Source: Paracamarosporium sp. OC-R06-R3 (Eukaryota > Ascomycota > Dothideomycetes > Pleosporales > Didymosphaeriaceae). Taken from it: 64,000 bases of DNA. Every line of letters starts with the position of its first letter. The stretch's first letter is position 1. Below, in pieces: positions 22,962 to 34,600 of the stretch. The position numbers and the translations under genes were made by a program. A model generated the notes under the pieces. That model ran no database searches. It saw only the letters and a program-made list of their open reading frames with translations, and was not told the origin of the DNA. The stretch spans positions 97,914 through 161,913 of the forward strand of contig JACVRA010000259.1 in the NCBI GenBank assembly GCA_019828545.1, in the 5' to 3' direction.

Positions 22962-23891
22962 CTTGAATGAACGAAGACACGTAAAGCCAGCCTTTGAGCA
23001 CGTCGAACCGGAATGGTGATGTTGTTCAAAACCGACCAACAAGGTCGCTCGATCCTTGGGGTGACATTCGCACACTTGTTGGGTCAGCTGGTTTGGCTAA
23101 AAATGTATGTCGCAGATATAGGCACGATGTATGGTACGTAGCAAGATGAACAGATGATGCTGGTTGTGCTAGATGTGTCGTGGTTCCTTCGCACGGGCCC
23201 TGACGGCTCATCTGAATTGTGGGAAGGCGCAAAATGCATCCTATTCAAGACTAGCGGAAGGGGCGGATACTTTCTATTATTGGTATCCCCGATACATCCG
23301 AAGGTCACCTCCATGCTGCATAGAATTACAATGACAACACCATATGGTCTCTGTCAATCATATCGACATCTAAATAACTTCTTTTTACTAGAGCGATTTT
23401 ATGATACGTCATAGCTGGAGAGGAAGTTCTTAATCAAGGGGATTGTTCGGTAACATGTTGCTAGAGTTCTGACAACCGAGGATGAATCTAAACATCTTTG
23501 TCGAAATGATCTGGGATTGCTTGGTGATATAGTTATGCGACTGGAAAGAGGCGTTTGCGACAGCAAGACTCCGATACTGCTATCTCGCAATACTAAGAAT
23601 ATCCATTGAAAGCTTTTTGGGAAGACCTAAAGAAACTTCGTTAGCTGTTTCTCATATCATATTTCATTTCTTGGAGGGGGTAGCAGGCGGCCACGAGCTC
23701 TTAACAGACTACCGCTGATTCTCTCATCTCATCATTTCATTGGCGACGATCCCGGGCTAAAGTACGAATGACGTTACCTCTTGATTTGAATCACCTTAAT
23801 ATGTGTCCAGTTTAGCTCTTGTACACGTCTGTTATCCTTCTTTTTAATACTCGTATGTCCTTAGACTGCTACGAGTGATTTAAATGCCACA
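22962..23891. other. AT-richer intergenic region
   Basis: Only short frames without domains occur here. It is the promoter side of the Zn2Cys6 gene and the 3' flank of the HET relic. Confidence 0.35.
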
Positions 23892-25760
23892 TTAATAATG
23901 AGGTGCTAATGGTTCTCTCTCTGCACTGGGCTTTACCTGACGAAGTATCAAGGCTTGAGCAAGTGCATCCACAAGAACTAAGGTCATAGGGTTTATGGTA
24001 TCCAGAGACACCCCAAAGCACACATTCCTCATCCAGATGTTGGACCATATTGTGTCATGGATTTTCGGGAGTGGTTGAAGTTGCAGGGGGATGATTTTTA
24101 GGACGTCTTTCAATGACAAGTTGCAGAAGCAATCGCTTGCGTCAGTATCTCCCCACGAACAGTCCACCTCTTGGAGGAATCGCTCGATCATATTAAGCTT
24201 CTGAAATTGAATTCTGGACTTATCAATAACCTGGGAATCAATTCCATGAAGTTCGTTACAAAAGGGTCATACTAAGTATCGTAGCTTTCCCAGGCACCCT
24301 GTTCGTCTGTGGAGAACACACAGTCATAGACAGAAAGAAATTCTGGGCTTACAAAGTTGACTGTGTCATGATAAATCCCACTATATCCAAGCTGTGCGTC
24401 TTAGACCCATTATATGGCACTTTCTCATATCGGGACCAATTTGAAAATCTAGATTCCCTCTTACTGATTGGATGTTGCAAGAAAGTATGCACGATAAGAA
24501 AGGTCGCTGTCGATGTTGCAGGTTAGATATTATTGCCAAGTCGGGCTCCTACGATGGGACGTATCCTCTCTCTCGGGCCTGAGTATTCGGATTCCGACAT
24601 AGCGCCAACCAGAAGGATGCCGCAACCTTCCCTTCGAAGAGCCCACCACATAGCATTTATATAGACTCTGGAGATGTATTTGCGGTAATCTGGCCGAGAA
24701 AAAGGATCTTCCATGCTCATCTTAAGTGTCTTGGTCTTTCCATTGCGTAGCTTCATGCACGCCGTGCCGTCATCGACGTTCCACGTCACAACTGGACCAC
24801 TGAATAACCGATTGTTGACGGTAATGCTCTCTAGCAGCATGAGAATTCAATTTTGTGCCGTTTGATTCGATTGCGATAGATAATCCCATAGAGTGCAAAG
24901 ATCTGGTATCTGATCTCTTACATCACCACGTCGACATCCGCGAATGTATCGCACGATTGATGAAAGAGTAGCTATCACAGACTTGTCTTATGTAAGAAGT
25001 AGTCTGTCCACTAGTGGTTTACAATCTTTTTCAGTGACAATGAATATTCTATGAGGTTCGGCGAGTAGGACCTCTTGAAGGTCCATATGCGTTAATGAGA
25101 TAGTCGTTGGTCAAGAATATGTTCATGAATATATTCCATGCGGAGCAGAAGGTCTTTCAGCACTGAACTTGGTAACGGTGTAGTAAGGGAAAAAATATGT
25201 TGCTGATGTTACTACGCACCTTGCTGGGGCACGTCTGATTCGAGTCTCTGGACTTCAGAAAAGATACAACATATTGTCCTGCGTAGGCTCTTTTGTTGTG
25301 TCGTCTAGATGGGTATGCATCTTCAGAGGCTGGAACCTTCCTTTTCTCCAGTCTTATCATACTCTTAAAGTTTTCGTTGAATTTAGAATTGACGTTGATC
25401 AACCACATCAGCACCTCCTTCGCCTTTCCATAAATTCTATCCATGTTCTGAAAACAGAGGTTCTTATCGCTGTCCAAACCCTGGTTAATACAGGGTTTCA
25501 TGTCATAATTTTGCTCTCGATAGCGAAGAAGATGCAGGCAAGTAATGTGAAGAAGGTCTTGAGGTATACGTTAGGAAACTAGGGTAAGGAAGTTGTGAAG
25601 GAGTTTTCAGGAGTGGAAAACATAGAATCGCAGCACGTTGAGGGTTTTGCCCCGCTTGAGGATATCTACCTGGGTATTATTATCTGTGTTAAGATGCCGG
25701 CAGCACGACCTTCCTCTCGCGCGATAACCTCAAACCGATCAGATCGAAATTCGACGGATG
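23892..25760 (-). pseudogene. Decayed heterokaryon-incompatibility (HET) domain gene
   Basis: Fragments in order on the minus strand keep HET-domain landmarks. Near 25.5 kb is CINQGLDSDKN followed by DRIYGKAKEVLMWL, the central HET motif that normally reads DAICINQ...IY..A..V..WLG. Near 25.1 kb a fragment reads MDLQEVLLAEPHRIFIV, like the QEVLLA motif, and ends in a TAA. Further pieces lie at 24840-24523 and 24191-23892. Stops and frame changes separate them, and no splice set I can find reconnects them. HET proteins trigger cell death when unlike hyphae fuse, and they often decay. The limits are approximate; the N-terminal part (YxxLSYxWG) is not recognisable. Confidence 0.68.
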
Positions 25761-26428
25761 AAATAAATGCCGTTCAGTGCTCCAGATTTTAGAAGGGGCT
25801 CTTCTGTTACCTAAGATGTTCAATGCAACCTGCCTCAGCGCGGCTCATGTTTCATCCACCGAGCCCCGCTATTTTACTCGGTGCAGCCACCACCTCGGAA
25901 AATTGTCTGCGCCAGTCTAAAATTACCCTGCTCACAGCCGCACGACGCAGCCACCTCCACAATTCCATCTCGCGACCAACGCACCGTAACATTCAGGTCA
26001 GGCGGTGAACGTAAAAGGCTTTATTGCCAAGCATTAAACATGGATGTATGGTATAAACGTCATTACGAGTAGGGAGATCGCCAGAGGAGGCGAGCGAATC
26101 ACGCTACGGCTATGTACAGGGGTGCGCATTCGATATATTACATTCGATAGACTCGGTGCCGAGTAGCTTCGTGATCGTCTTGCTAGACCGCGGCCTGGAA
26201 TATTGGAGAAGTCATGCGATGAGGTATCGTGATGAAAGATAGGAACGGAGTAGATTCAATGGATGAAGTCATACCACGTTAAGGATGTCTAGCCGCCGGT
26301 GATGATGGACGCAGGAGTATAAGAACGACTATGATAACCTGCTCAGCTTGACCACACTTCAGTCAAAGTACAACAACTTCCACTTCATCCTCGCCTTTAA
26401 TTCTACGATACTCCAATCGACCAACAAC
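25761..26428. promoter_or_regulatory. Upstream region of the BYS1-type gene
   Basis: A TATA-like GTATAAG at 26317-26323 lies about 105 bases before the ATG, followed by a pyrimidine-rich leader. No gene is seen in the rest. Confidence 0.4.
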
Positions 26429-26848
26429 ATGAAGTTCTTCGCCATTGCTCTCCTCCCCGCCGCCATGGCCGCGTCCCTCACCGCGACCAACAGATGCACC
26501 ACCTCCATCTTCGTTAAGCCCGATGCACAAGGCTATTCCGCTCCTGTTTCCGAGATCAAAGCCGGTGCGACATGGACCGGCACTTTCGAAACCACGAAGT
26601 TCGGCAACGCAGTCAAGTTCTCAAAGAGCAGCACAGACTTCAGCAAGCCCATCAGCTTCGACTACAGTATCAGCAACGGCCTAACGTACTACGATGTGAG
26701 CGATGCAGCTGGAGCACCATTCAAGCTAGTGGCAAGGGATACTACGGGCGGAGGCCAAACGTGTCCCGAGGTTGGGTGCCCTGGAAATGCCTGCAAGGCT
26801 GTTAAGGCGTGCGATTCGAGTCATGTGTTCGCTATTCAGGCATGCTGA
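26429..26848 (+). CDS. Small secreted BYS1-domain protein
   Basis: The ATG at 26429 gives 139 residues; an upstream in-frame Met at 26348 is less likely because it would bury the signal peptide. MKFFAIALLPAAMAAS is a clear signal peptide. The mature part (TNRCTTSIFVKPD, TWTGTFE, SNGLTYYDVSD, then CPEVGCPGNACKAVKACD) matches the BYS1 family, named after a yeast-phase gene of Blastomyces and related in fold to thaumatin-like proteins. Six cysteines probably form disulfides. The proteins are extracellular and of unknown biochemical role. It is a single exon. Confidence 0.82.
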   Translation: MKFFAIALLPAAMAASLTATNRCTTSIFVKPDAQGYSAPVSEIKAGATWTGTFETTKFGNAVKFSKSSTDFSKPISFDYSISNGLTYYDVSDAAGAPFKLVARDTTGGGQTCPEVGCPGNACKAVKACDSSHVFAIQAC

Positions 26849-27779
26849 GGATGACAAGAGGATTGATGAGGTGGAAAATGAATCATAGGAATATTGTTAA
26901 TGATAATGAAAGATTCGATCAGAGCAGTCAATTAACATTGTGGACATTTTTAAGTTCGTAACTCGACGCATTCTAAAGGCCTACTTCTTCCTCAAATTTC
27001 AGCTAAAATTCGTAGGCGCCTGTCTTTTGTCCTAACCTTTTGCTAAATTAATCCAAATACTAAATTATTCCATATGCCTCCCATTTGTTGATAATGTTCT
27101 TTCACCCTTAATGTCGCGCGTTCATGCGCAGTTTTTCTTTCAGTCAATCTGAAAGCGCTAAGTACTCACAAGGCTTGGTAATGCCATCTTTATACATGAC
27201 TTGCAATAACTGCGACGCACGGTAAGACTTCATATAAAAGAGCCAGTTCTAGAAAGCTACACTGCCTCAAGTAATCACTCGTTCATTATGGTTGATGCAT
27301 CGATCTTTCCTGAACAAATCGAAATACTAGTCATTGCATCTATCAGCTTGTTATGTTCTTCTATGAAGTCGTTGTACACTTGATTTTCCACAGCTTCGTT
27401 ACTTGTATACTCCTACGCTCAATGATAATCCTAAGTGCAAAACTGCTAGACAGCGTGGAGGTATCTGGCGCCATTAGACTGATGGTAACTGAATATACAG
27501 ACCAGCTTTTTACTATCATCATATTGTGAACACCGATCAATGGCATTTTAGTCTCTGAATTATCGAGGTAACTTTGTGTCTTTCACTACTCTCTTTTCAC
27601 AGTTGTTCACGGTACTGATATCTTATGTTATATAAACACAATGTCAACTCTCCTTGATCTCCTTCTCTATCCACTCTACAAAACCCCTTCGATCTTTCAA
27701 CACTAGTAAGTGCAGTTCTTCAGCCTATACAAGTTACTTGGCCAACTGTGTCTAGGTGCTCAGGATTCGAAACTTCATC
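26849..27779. other. Intergenic, AT-rich
   Basis: No supported gene. It should contain the 3' end of the BYS1-type transcript and the promoter of the ankyrin gene. Confidence 0.4.
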
Positions 27780-29187
27780 ATGGAGCTACTAGATCTGCCC
27801 CCTGAAATATTCGAACCTATCATCCACTTCTACGTGACCGAAGTCGGCATATCTCAAGCATGGAAGCATCGCGAGACCTGCAGTAAGTACAGTCGTTGCC
27901 AAGCAGATTGCAGCATTACGAGTTAACACACATATCCAGAAGCTTTCGCCTTTTACATCAAAGAAGAGATTTTTGCATATCGACCAGTTAGCGCCTTCGA
28001 CTCCCCTTCCAGCGATGATTTGTTTTGTCACAAGCTGTTGGAATTCCTCGAGTACCGAACCCCTACCGTGCACACATGTGATAAGCTGTTGGAGTTCATC
28101 GAATTCATCGAGTATCAAAACACTACTGTGCACACACAGGGAAGCGTGCCGGCTATGCTTCATAGGATAGCTGATAGATTCAGCAAGCTCACACGGGAAA
28201 CATCTGAAACTGCAAGGGTATTTTACTTCACGAAATCGGTTGTTGTGTTCGACAAATACTGCAGCCTCATGTACAAATCGTTTAAGCCAAACAGCCTACC
28301 CAAGATTCTAAAGGACGATTCCAAGGTTGTTGAAGATGACGAGGAAGCCCTTGCGCTTTGTCTGGCAGTAGGCATGGGAAATATTAGCTTGATAAGAGAC
28401 CTGTTCGAAAAGACTACGCGTCTTTGGGTGCCGACCGACTGCTTCGATTATCCCCTTGATGTTGCTTTTCGTACTCAAGATTCAACTGTCTTGGAACTGA
28501 TTATTAAAGCTTCCCCACAGTCGACGGCAGTTAGGGAATTGGAGAACAAGATCGTTCGTGACGGCCACTATATCTTCCATAAGTGTTCATACAAATTCTT
28601 AAAACAGCTCCTATCCATCTATGGTGCTCTCCTTGGCCGACCGACCTCAAGATTCTGTGAGCATTGGTATCATTACGCTTCGAGCATGGGAAAATATGGC
28701 CTTGTGGAGGATATTCTTAACATGGGCTTCGACACAGCCCTGGCCCGCTTGTATCGACGAGAATACTTCCTGCGGAACTCTAACGGGTTCGACCTTGAAT
28801 GTTTTAAATTATTCCTTCAACACAAAGTCATCCATGTGAACCAAGTGTACACAGTTGGTAGTCAGGGGACTGCGTGGTGGCAGTCCAAGCCAAAAAAACG
28901 AATCAATTCTGAACTATGCTGTTCGTACTGGCGAGGAAGGCCTAGCCCGGCTTCTACTGCAATCCGGTGCACCCCCTAATGGGGTTAATCAAGAATATCC
29001 TATTTTACATGCGATCAAGGATAAAACCGGGAGCAAGCTCGCGATCTTGGAGCTTCTCCTCGAATATGGAGCAGACCCTTGCGCAGGAAGTTCAGTTGAG
29101 GTTGCCGTGAAAATGGCGAAGAAGGGAAGTAAGACGTACAAAACGATCAAGAACGTGATTGAGACCCGTCAGTCAATACTCGTTTGA
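27780..29187 (+). pseudogene. Ankyrin-repeat protein with LPPEI N-terminus and one-base frameshift
   Basis: Exon 1 (27780-27882) encodes MELLDLPPEIFEPIIHFYV and reads on to HRETC. Exon 2 starts at 27940 with AFAFYIKEEIFAYRP. This pair is the usual opening of a Dothideomycete family with LPPEI...W..R..C..FA followed by ankyrin repeats. Repeat-like helices follow (ALALCLAVGMGNISLIRDLF, HYASSMGKYGLVEDILNMG, LNYAVRTGEEGLARLLLQSG, LAILELLLEYGADP). At a run of seven A (28893-28899) the frame changes by one base. The frame after the run carries the ankyrin part, and the original frame ends at 28979. Removing one A in principle reconnects them, and no splice of suitable length was found. A protein-interaction role is likely; the substrate is unknown. 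It may be broken, mis-assembled or spliced in an unseen way. Confidence 0.6.
28026..28140 (+). repeat. Internal coding duplication in the ankyrin-type gene
   Basis: Two adjacent copies encode KLLEFLEYRTPTVHT and KLLEFIEFIEYQNTTVHT. The second copy has three extra codons. The DNA copies share AAGCTGTTGGA and a GTGCACAC end. Confidence 0.75.
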
Positions 29188-30942
29188 ATCGGAGCACTAG
29201 GTGTTGCCGCATATGTCGCAACCTCGGAGCGTGTAAGAGCTGATGACGCTCGTCTCCAGTGCTGCCCATGGTCGATCCAGTCTAGACAAGATCGAAGCCT
29301 TCTGCATGCACATAAATCAACGATAGGTAGCAATTCTAGATCTTTAATTATAGCATCCATAATACTGAATTACTTTTCATATTTACATACGAGACTTCAA
29401 GCAATGCTCTACCGCAGTGTCAACTCTGCGAACCATTCTGAATGTACTCATCATGGATTTGGAAACCGAAGTGCACAATTCTCACTACGACTGTTTTGCT
29501 GCAGTATCAATCAGTATATAGTGTTCCGCTCAGACTATGAATCATCAGCTGTTTCAGAACCCCGCAAATATACATCGTATTTACTGCCAACTTTTCCACT
29601 TTGTTTTAGCCACTACCACCACGCCCTTGACTGACAATGAATGGTATTTCTTAGATTGCCTTCTATATCGCCCACAGCCGTCGTTCCACCGCATGATCCC
29701 CTCTTGCTGGACTAAGATGTTGTCCCAACAACGATCTGGAGCAGAGCTCAAGCGGAAAGTCATGGAAAGGAACTGTGCATCTTCGCTTCAATGGTCATGC
29801 CCAAAGCAACGACTTGTGTGAGGATGGCGCTCGCAGGCAGGCCCAGGTGCAACATGGAGTTGTTTCACGGCTGTCAGTGGCGGAGACACGTGCGTGAAGC
29901 GAAAGCGGTTAGCGCAACGGCTCGCGTGCGTATGCGGGGCAACGCTCAGGATGGCAGGGCCAACCCAGGAAGAAGAGGGCAGTTACGTCTTGGAACATGT
30001 GCACTGCATACAAAGTACGAGGACTTCAGAAGGATACCGTCAGCCTTTTCGCTTGAGATTTGACGTTTCTCCAGGACTTCGTCATCGCTCCCGTCGATCG
30101 CCGGTGGAAATGACAATCGGCTTGCTTTTTCGTGTCACTTATCGGCAGCCCCTCCTCAGCCATGGTCGTACGGCCACCGGGAGAACGGGAGGGCTGAGCT
30201 CGAGTCTCGTGCGCTGGAAATCAAAACAAAGCAGAATGCTCCGGCGATCGAGGGCGACGTGGAGGATATCCACTCTGGCGTGCGGGCAGCGAATGGCGGT
30301 CTGCCGCGTTGGCATGCATTGGCTGACTCGCCTGTCGCCGTGCTAGTTCTGGACGAGGGGCGTGCGCGATGGCGGAGAAGGGGTCGTCGAGTGGACGGGC
30401 AATGCTGCTCAGTCGCTCGAATTCGCTCGAGAAAAGGAGAGGGCGGACGAATTGGAAATATGGACAGGCAGAAGCTGCAGCATCAAGGGCCAGGGGCGCG
30501 GGCGGCAGCGTGCATGGATGCCGTGGTAGGCCAACGGCTGAACCCGCCCGTCCCATGCGAGCTGTGCTAGCCCCCTTTCGGTAGCGCCGCAGCGCCTTTG
30601 TTTACTGTGATCTGACCGCCAGCGCCAGGATCCATCCACACCTCAAATTCTTTACCCGCACAGAACACGCTGTCTTCTGGGCTCCGCACCACCCGCACAC
30701 GGTAGGATTCCCTCCCACGAGATCGTCCTGCAAAAATTGGATTTCTGACCAAAGAAAAGAAGGCGTTGCATTCACTCCCACCACGACCCACCTCCGCTGA
30801 TGCTTTTCTCCGCCGCACGACCGCTTCCCAGCCTCACTTCCGATCCTCTCGGATTCCACAGATAGCTCGTGCTCCGGCCCCGCATTCTCTTCCGCTTCGC
30901 TTGATCGCCCTCGTTATACCGCCCTGAGGGGCGCACATCGCC
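29188..30942. other. Intergenic, no gene seen
   Basis: The frames here have no domain or clear splice structure. The last few hundred bases are GC-rich and form the promoter and leader of the next gene. Confidence 0.4.
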
Positions 30943-33212
30943 ATGGACGACGGCCCCCCTCCGCCGCCGCCGCCCCACGGCGAGAACCCCAAGACGACAG
31001 GCGGATCTCATGGTCCAGGAACAGGTGGCTTGCCGCCAGGAAACTATGACATCTTCATCATACCCCCGCATTCGGCGGGCGGCGGTTTCGTCTATCTGCC
31101 TAGCCTGCAGGTGCAGCGGAACAGCTTCCTCGCTGGCGTGGCAAGCACCGTGGCCAGCATAGCCGTATGGAAAATGATGGAGCCAACTATCAAGCAGTGG
31201 TTCTTCATCGTTACCCAGAACGTCAGCTCCGGTAGCGGGAACAGTGTCTTGCTTCTCGTCGTGGCAATGGGCATTGCGGGCTGGGCATTTGGCAAGTCGC
31301 AGACACCTGGAGGCTTCTACGGTTCTTTTGGTGGCGGTCCTGGTCCGGGAGGTGCTGGAGCTGGAGCTTCTGGTGCAGGTTATCAACGTGCCCCACCACC
31401 GCCTCCCCATGGCAGCTATCCGAATGGGAGTGCACCGCCCCCTCGTGGTGGTAGTGGAGGATGGTCAGGACAACACCAACAACGAGGAGCTCAGTCACCT
31501 CCGCCACAAGACGATGATGACTTCTGGTCCGGCTCGCAACCCGATCCGGATGCACGCAAGCGGGAGGAAGAGCGTAAGAAGGCAGAGGAAGAGCGGAAGA
31601 AAGCCGAAGAGGTCCGCAAAAAGGCTGAAGAGGAACGAAATCGAGCAGAGGAGGCCGAGAAGAAAAAGGAAGCTGAGCGGAAGGAGGCAGAACGGAAGAG
31701 AGAAGAAGAGCGTAAGGAAGCAGAACGCAAGGAAGCACAACGTAAGGAAGCAGAACGTAAAGAAGCAGAACGCAAGGAGGCGGAACGCAAAGAGGCAGAG
31801 CGGAAGGAGGTGGAACGAAAGGAAGCAGAACGGAAAGAGGCAGAGCGGAAGGAGGCGGAGAGGCGGAGAGAGGCAGAGCGTGTGGAAGCTGAACGGAGGA
31901 AAGAAGAGGAACGTAAAGCGAAAGAAGAGGCCGATCGGCAAGCACGCGCAAAAGCAGAGAAGGAGAAGTGGGAGAAGATGCGTGCTCGGGAACGGGAACA
32001 GCGCGAGCGAGAAGCCCGCGTACGCCTAGCAAAGGAACGAGAGCAGAAGGAAAAGGAGGCCAAAGAGAAGGCCGAGCAAGAGAGACAGGCCAAGGAAGCT
32101 GCAGAACGGGCCAGGATCGAGAAGGAGATCCGCGAGAAGCTGGAAGAGGAACAAAAAGCTAAAGCTGCTGAGGAGGCTGCGAAGAAGGCTGCCGAGGAGA
32201 AAGTCGCTGCTGAAGCCGCAGCAGCCAAAGCCAAAGCGGATGCGGAGCGAAATGAACGGTTGAAGGCTGCCCGGGAGCGTGCCCAACGCGACCGAGAAGC
32301 TCGTCTCAAAGCTGAAGCCGAGAAGATCAAGGCACAAGAAGCGGCGGCGGCAGCAGCAGCCGCCCAGTCCACAGCCGGTCGACGCTCCACCACATACGGT
32401 GGCATCGGCGGTGGTGAACGTCTTGATCCATATGCCGGCGCCAGAAGCCCGCCAGCGCCCTCGGTCACCTCGACACATTCCTCGCCCATCAAGGCTACCG
32501 TCACGCAGAAGAAGAACTATGAGAAGCCGACGGCGAAGTCTTACATAGGCACCGAAGACGAGCACTCGTCCCGCCCTTACGATACCGCCTCCAGAAGGCC
32601 ACCAAAACCACCATCCCATGCCTCTTCTTACACAGCATCGAGCTATGCACCCTCGCAGTCTACCGCTCCGTCAACTGCGCCACCCAGCCAACGGGGACCG
32701 TACTCGACGAACGATCCCGACAAGATCCATATCAAGGCTGTATATCTCTTCAACGACCTCTTCCCTAAGCCTGTGGCGCAGCTTGTGTCGAATGTGGGTA
32801 AGGTGACGGATGGTTTGATCTTGAAGATCCAGACCGAGGGCCTGTTTATCGACGACGATGTCCGGAACATACCGCAGCGCGAGTGGGACGTCAAGGCGTG
32901 GACGTTGAAGCTGGTCGAGGTAAGCCCTAAGTTCCCTTCCTTCACCCTTCGCCAGTTTTGAAAACGTACACCTATACTAACGCAAACCAGACCGGCCAGC
33001 AATCCTCCAAGCACCTCCATATCCTCCGCGCCTGCGTCCGCGATGCCGACGGCAAGAAATACGTCTTCCTGATCGACGAATCCGAGAGCTGGAAGGTTTC
33101 GATCGGCCTGCAGCGTCTGCGGAAGGGTTCGCAGGTGCGCTCGCTCGCAAACAATACCATGACACCAAGCGAGGTTACCCGTATCTTGAATGCAATTCCG
33201 CCGCTGGCGTAA
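30943..33212 (+). CDS. Membrane protein with a long charged helix, fungal conserved, function unknown
   Basis: Two exons (30943-32919, 32991-33212) give 732 residues. A Pro/Gly-rich start is followed by two hydrophobic segments (SFLAGVASTVASIAVWKMM, SVLLLVVAMGIAGWAFG), then a Gly/Pro linker. From about residue 205 to 475 the chain is almost all Glu, Lys, Arg, Ala, with many KEAER pentads, as in single alpha-helices or coiled coils. A disordered Ser-rich part precedes a folded C-terminal domain: VYLFNDLFPKPVAQLVSNVGKVTDGLILKIQ, TLKLVE, then HLHILRACVRDADGKKYVFLIDESESWKV. I do not recognise that domain. The layout suggests a membrane-anchored rod that holds a C-terminal globular domain away from the membrane. 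Confidence 0.82.
31660..31890 (+). repeat. 15-base coding repeat for KEAER-type pentads
   Basis: Roughly ten or more copies of an imperfect 15-base unit encode KEAER and variants (KEAQR, KEVER, REAER). The codons differ among copies, so the peptide pattern is better kept than the DNA. Confidence 0.8.
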
Positions 33213-34084
33213 ATGCTGAAACTCACAAATAAAGAGAAGGTGATGGAAGCATTTGCGGTAGCAAAGATATTGTTGTTGATACACAGAGAAGCGAGGAATG
33301 CGAGGGACGCATGTGTGTGTATGGGTGTGGAATGCGACCGTGTCCATTGGCAAAGCAAAGCAAAGCAGAGCGATGCATGCACGCATTCAGAGTCTGACGC
33401 AGTGAGAGAGGTACCTAGACATCTCCATCTTTTGGGCGACGCGAGCGAGCACACTTAGTCGGTTGGTTTGCAGTTGAACGTTGACGTTGAGATATCCCCC
33501 CTGTTTTCTTTTTCTTTTCATTCTTTATTCGCGCGTCACAGCACAGCACAGCACATGTATGTCGGTCGTTCTTTTGCATCGATTGCGAGCGGGATGTGGG
33601 CATTGCGATGGAGTCTTGTCGTTCGTTTTTGGGATGCGCTGCGCTGTATATGTCATGGTGTTGTAGTTGGGTGCGTGGGCTGGGTGTATATAGACTGAGG
33701 TGGTAGAGTGCGTGTGGATATAATGCATGTGTGTGGTGTGCGTTACTTGCCTTTTGTTTTGTTTCATGAGATGGGGTATTGTGTGAGGATTTTGGTTTTG
33801 TGTGAAGAGGGAGAGGCGTGAGACAGCCGGGACAGGTGGAATGGATGATTGAATGCGCCATCCGCTACGCGCTCGAGGTGTTTGATTCGTGCATGCTGCT
33901 TTTACTGTTCCCGCATAACTCCATTACCATGCCCATATCCATATCTCCTTAGTCACGCAGTCACTCTACTATGTTCCTCCATCCTTCCCTTAACCCCTAA
34001 TCAAGCTGCTTCACAAAATTAGCCCCAGACCGCTAAATTCTCGACTGTTCGTGAGAAACTTACTCCTCCGCCGGAGTCACCTCT
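33213..34084. other. Intergenic between convergent genes
   Basis: No gene is seen. It is GT-rich near 33.6-33.8 kb. Frames in both directions are low in complexity. Confidence 0.4.
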
Positions 34085-34600
34085 TCACTCAACCACCAAG
34101 CTCACACTCCCAAACGCCCCAACAAGACTACACGCACACCCGCCCTCCCGGCCCACACACGTAAGCGCAGGCTCAAGCGTCCAACCGCCGGTGCAGTTCC
34201 CGGTAGGGTAGATGCGCACTATTTCACTCATCGTTAGCATATTCCTCCTAACATGCCTACATTGTTTCCTTCCAAACCCTAGGCCGGAAAGGTGACGGGG
34301 AGAAAAAGGGAAAGAAAGAACGGGACCAAACGTACGCGAATTGTACTTCATCCTCTCTGCGCCTTGCACGTCCGTGACGCGCAGACTCTGCGTCCTGGGC
34401 GGAAACGGTATGCAGCCTGAGGCGGCGGAGATGCTAGTTTGAGGGACATCGTTGTTGAAGGCGCAGAGTTTGTTGGGCGCGAAGGAGAGGGTTACTGCTG
34501 GGGCGGGGATGTCGGGGGAGTCGGCGTTAGGCTGTGGGAGGGCGGTGGCAAGGTTGAGGAGGGAGAGGATAGAGAAGAGGATTAAGAGGGCGGATGTCAT
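34085..34600 (-). CDS. Small secreted protein, unknown
   Basis: Two exons (34600-34336, 34218-34085) with a 117-base intron give 132 residues. A strong signal peptide (MTSALLILFSILSLLNLATA) comes first. The mature part begins LPQPNADSP and holds six cysteines (LCAFN, SGCIPFP, GNCTGGW, LTCVG, GGCACS). The piece RIYPTGNCTGGWTLEPALTC after the join reads naturally from SLRVTDVQGAERMKYNS before it. This supports the splice over the unspliced frame. No family is recognised. It could be a cell-wall or effector-type protein. Confidence 0.65.
   Translation of the reverse strand: MTSALLILFSILSLLNLATALPQPNADSPDIPAPAVTLSFAPNKLCAFNNDVPQTSISAASGCIPFPPRTQSLRVTDVQGAERMKYNSRTFGPVLSFPFSPRHLSGLGFGRKQCRHVRRNMLTMSEIVRIYPTGNCTGGWTLEPALTCVGREGGCACSLVGAFGSVSLVVE

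Noticed and set aside
28893..28899. Programmed -1 frameshift at AAAAAAA
   Set aside because: The required change is +1, opposite to a -1 slip on this heptamer, so a simple indel is more likely.
31223..32504. Long frames antisense to the charged-helix gene
   Set aside because: They are mirror images of the repetitive Glu/Lys/Arg codons (Ser/Phe/Leu-rich) and have no domain.
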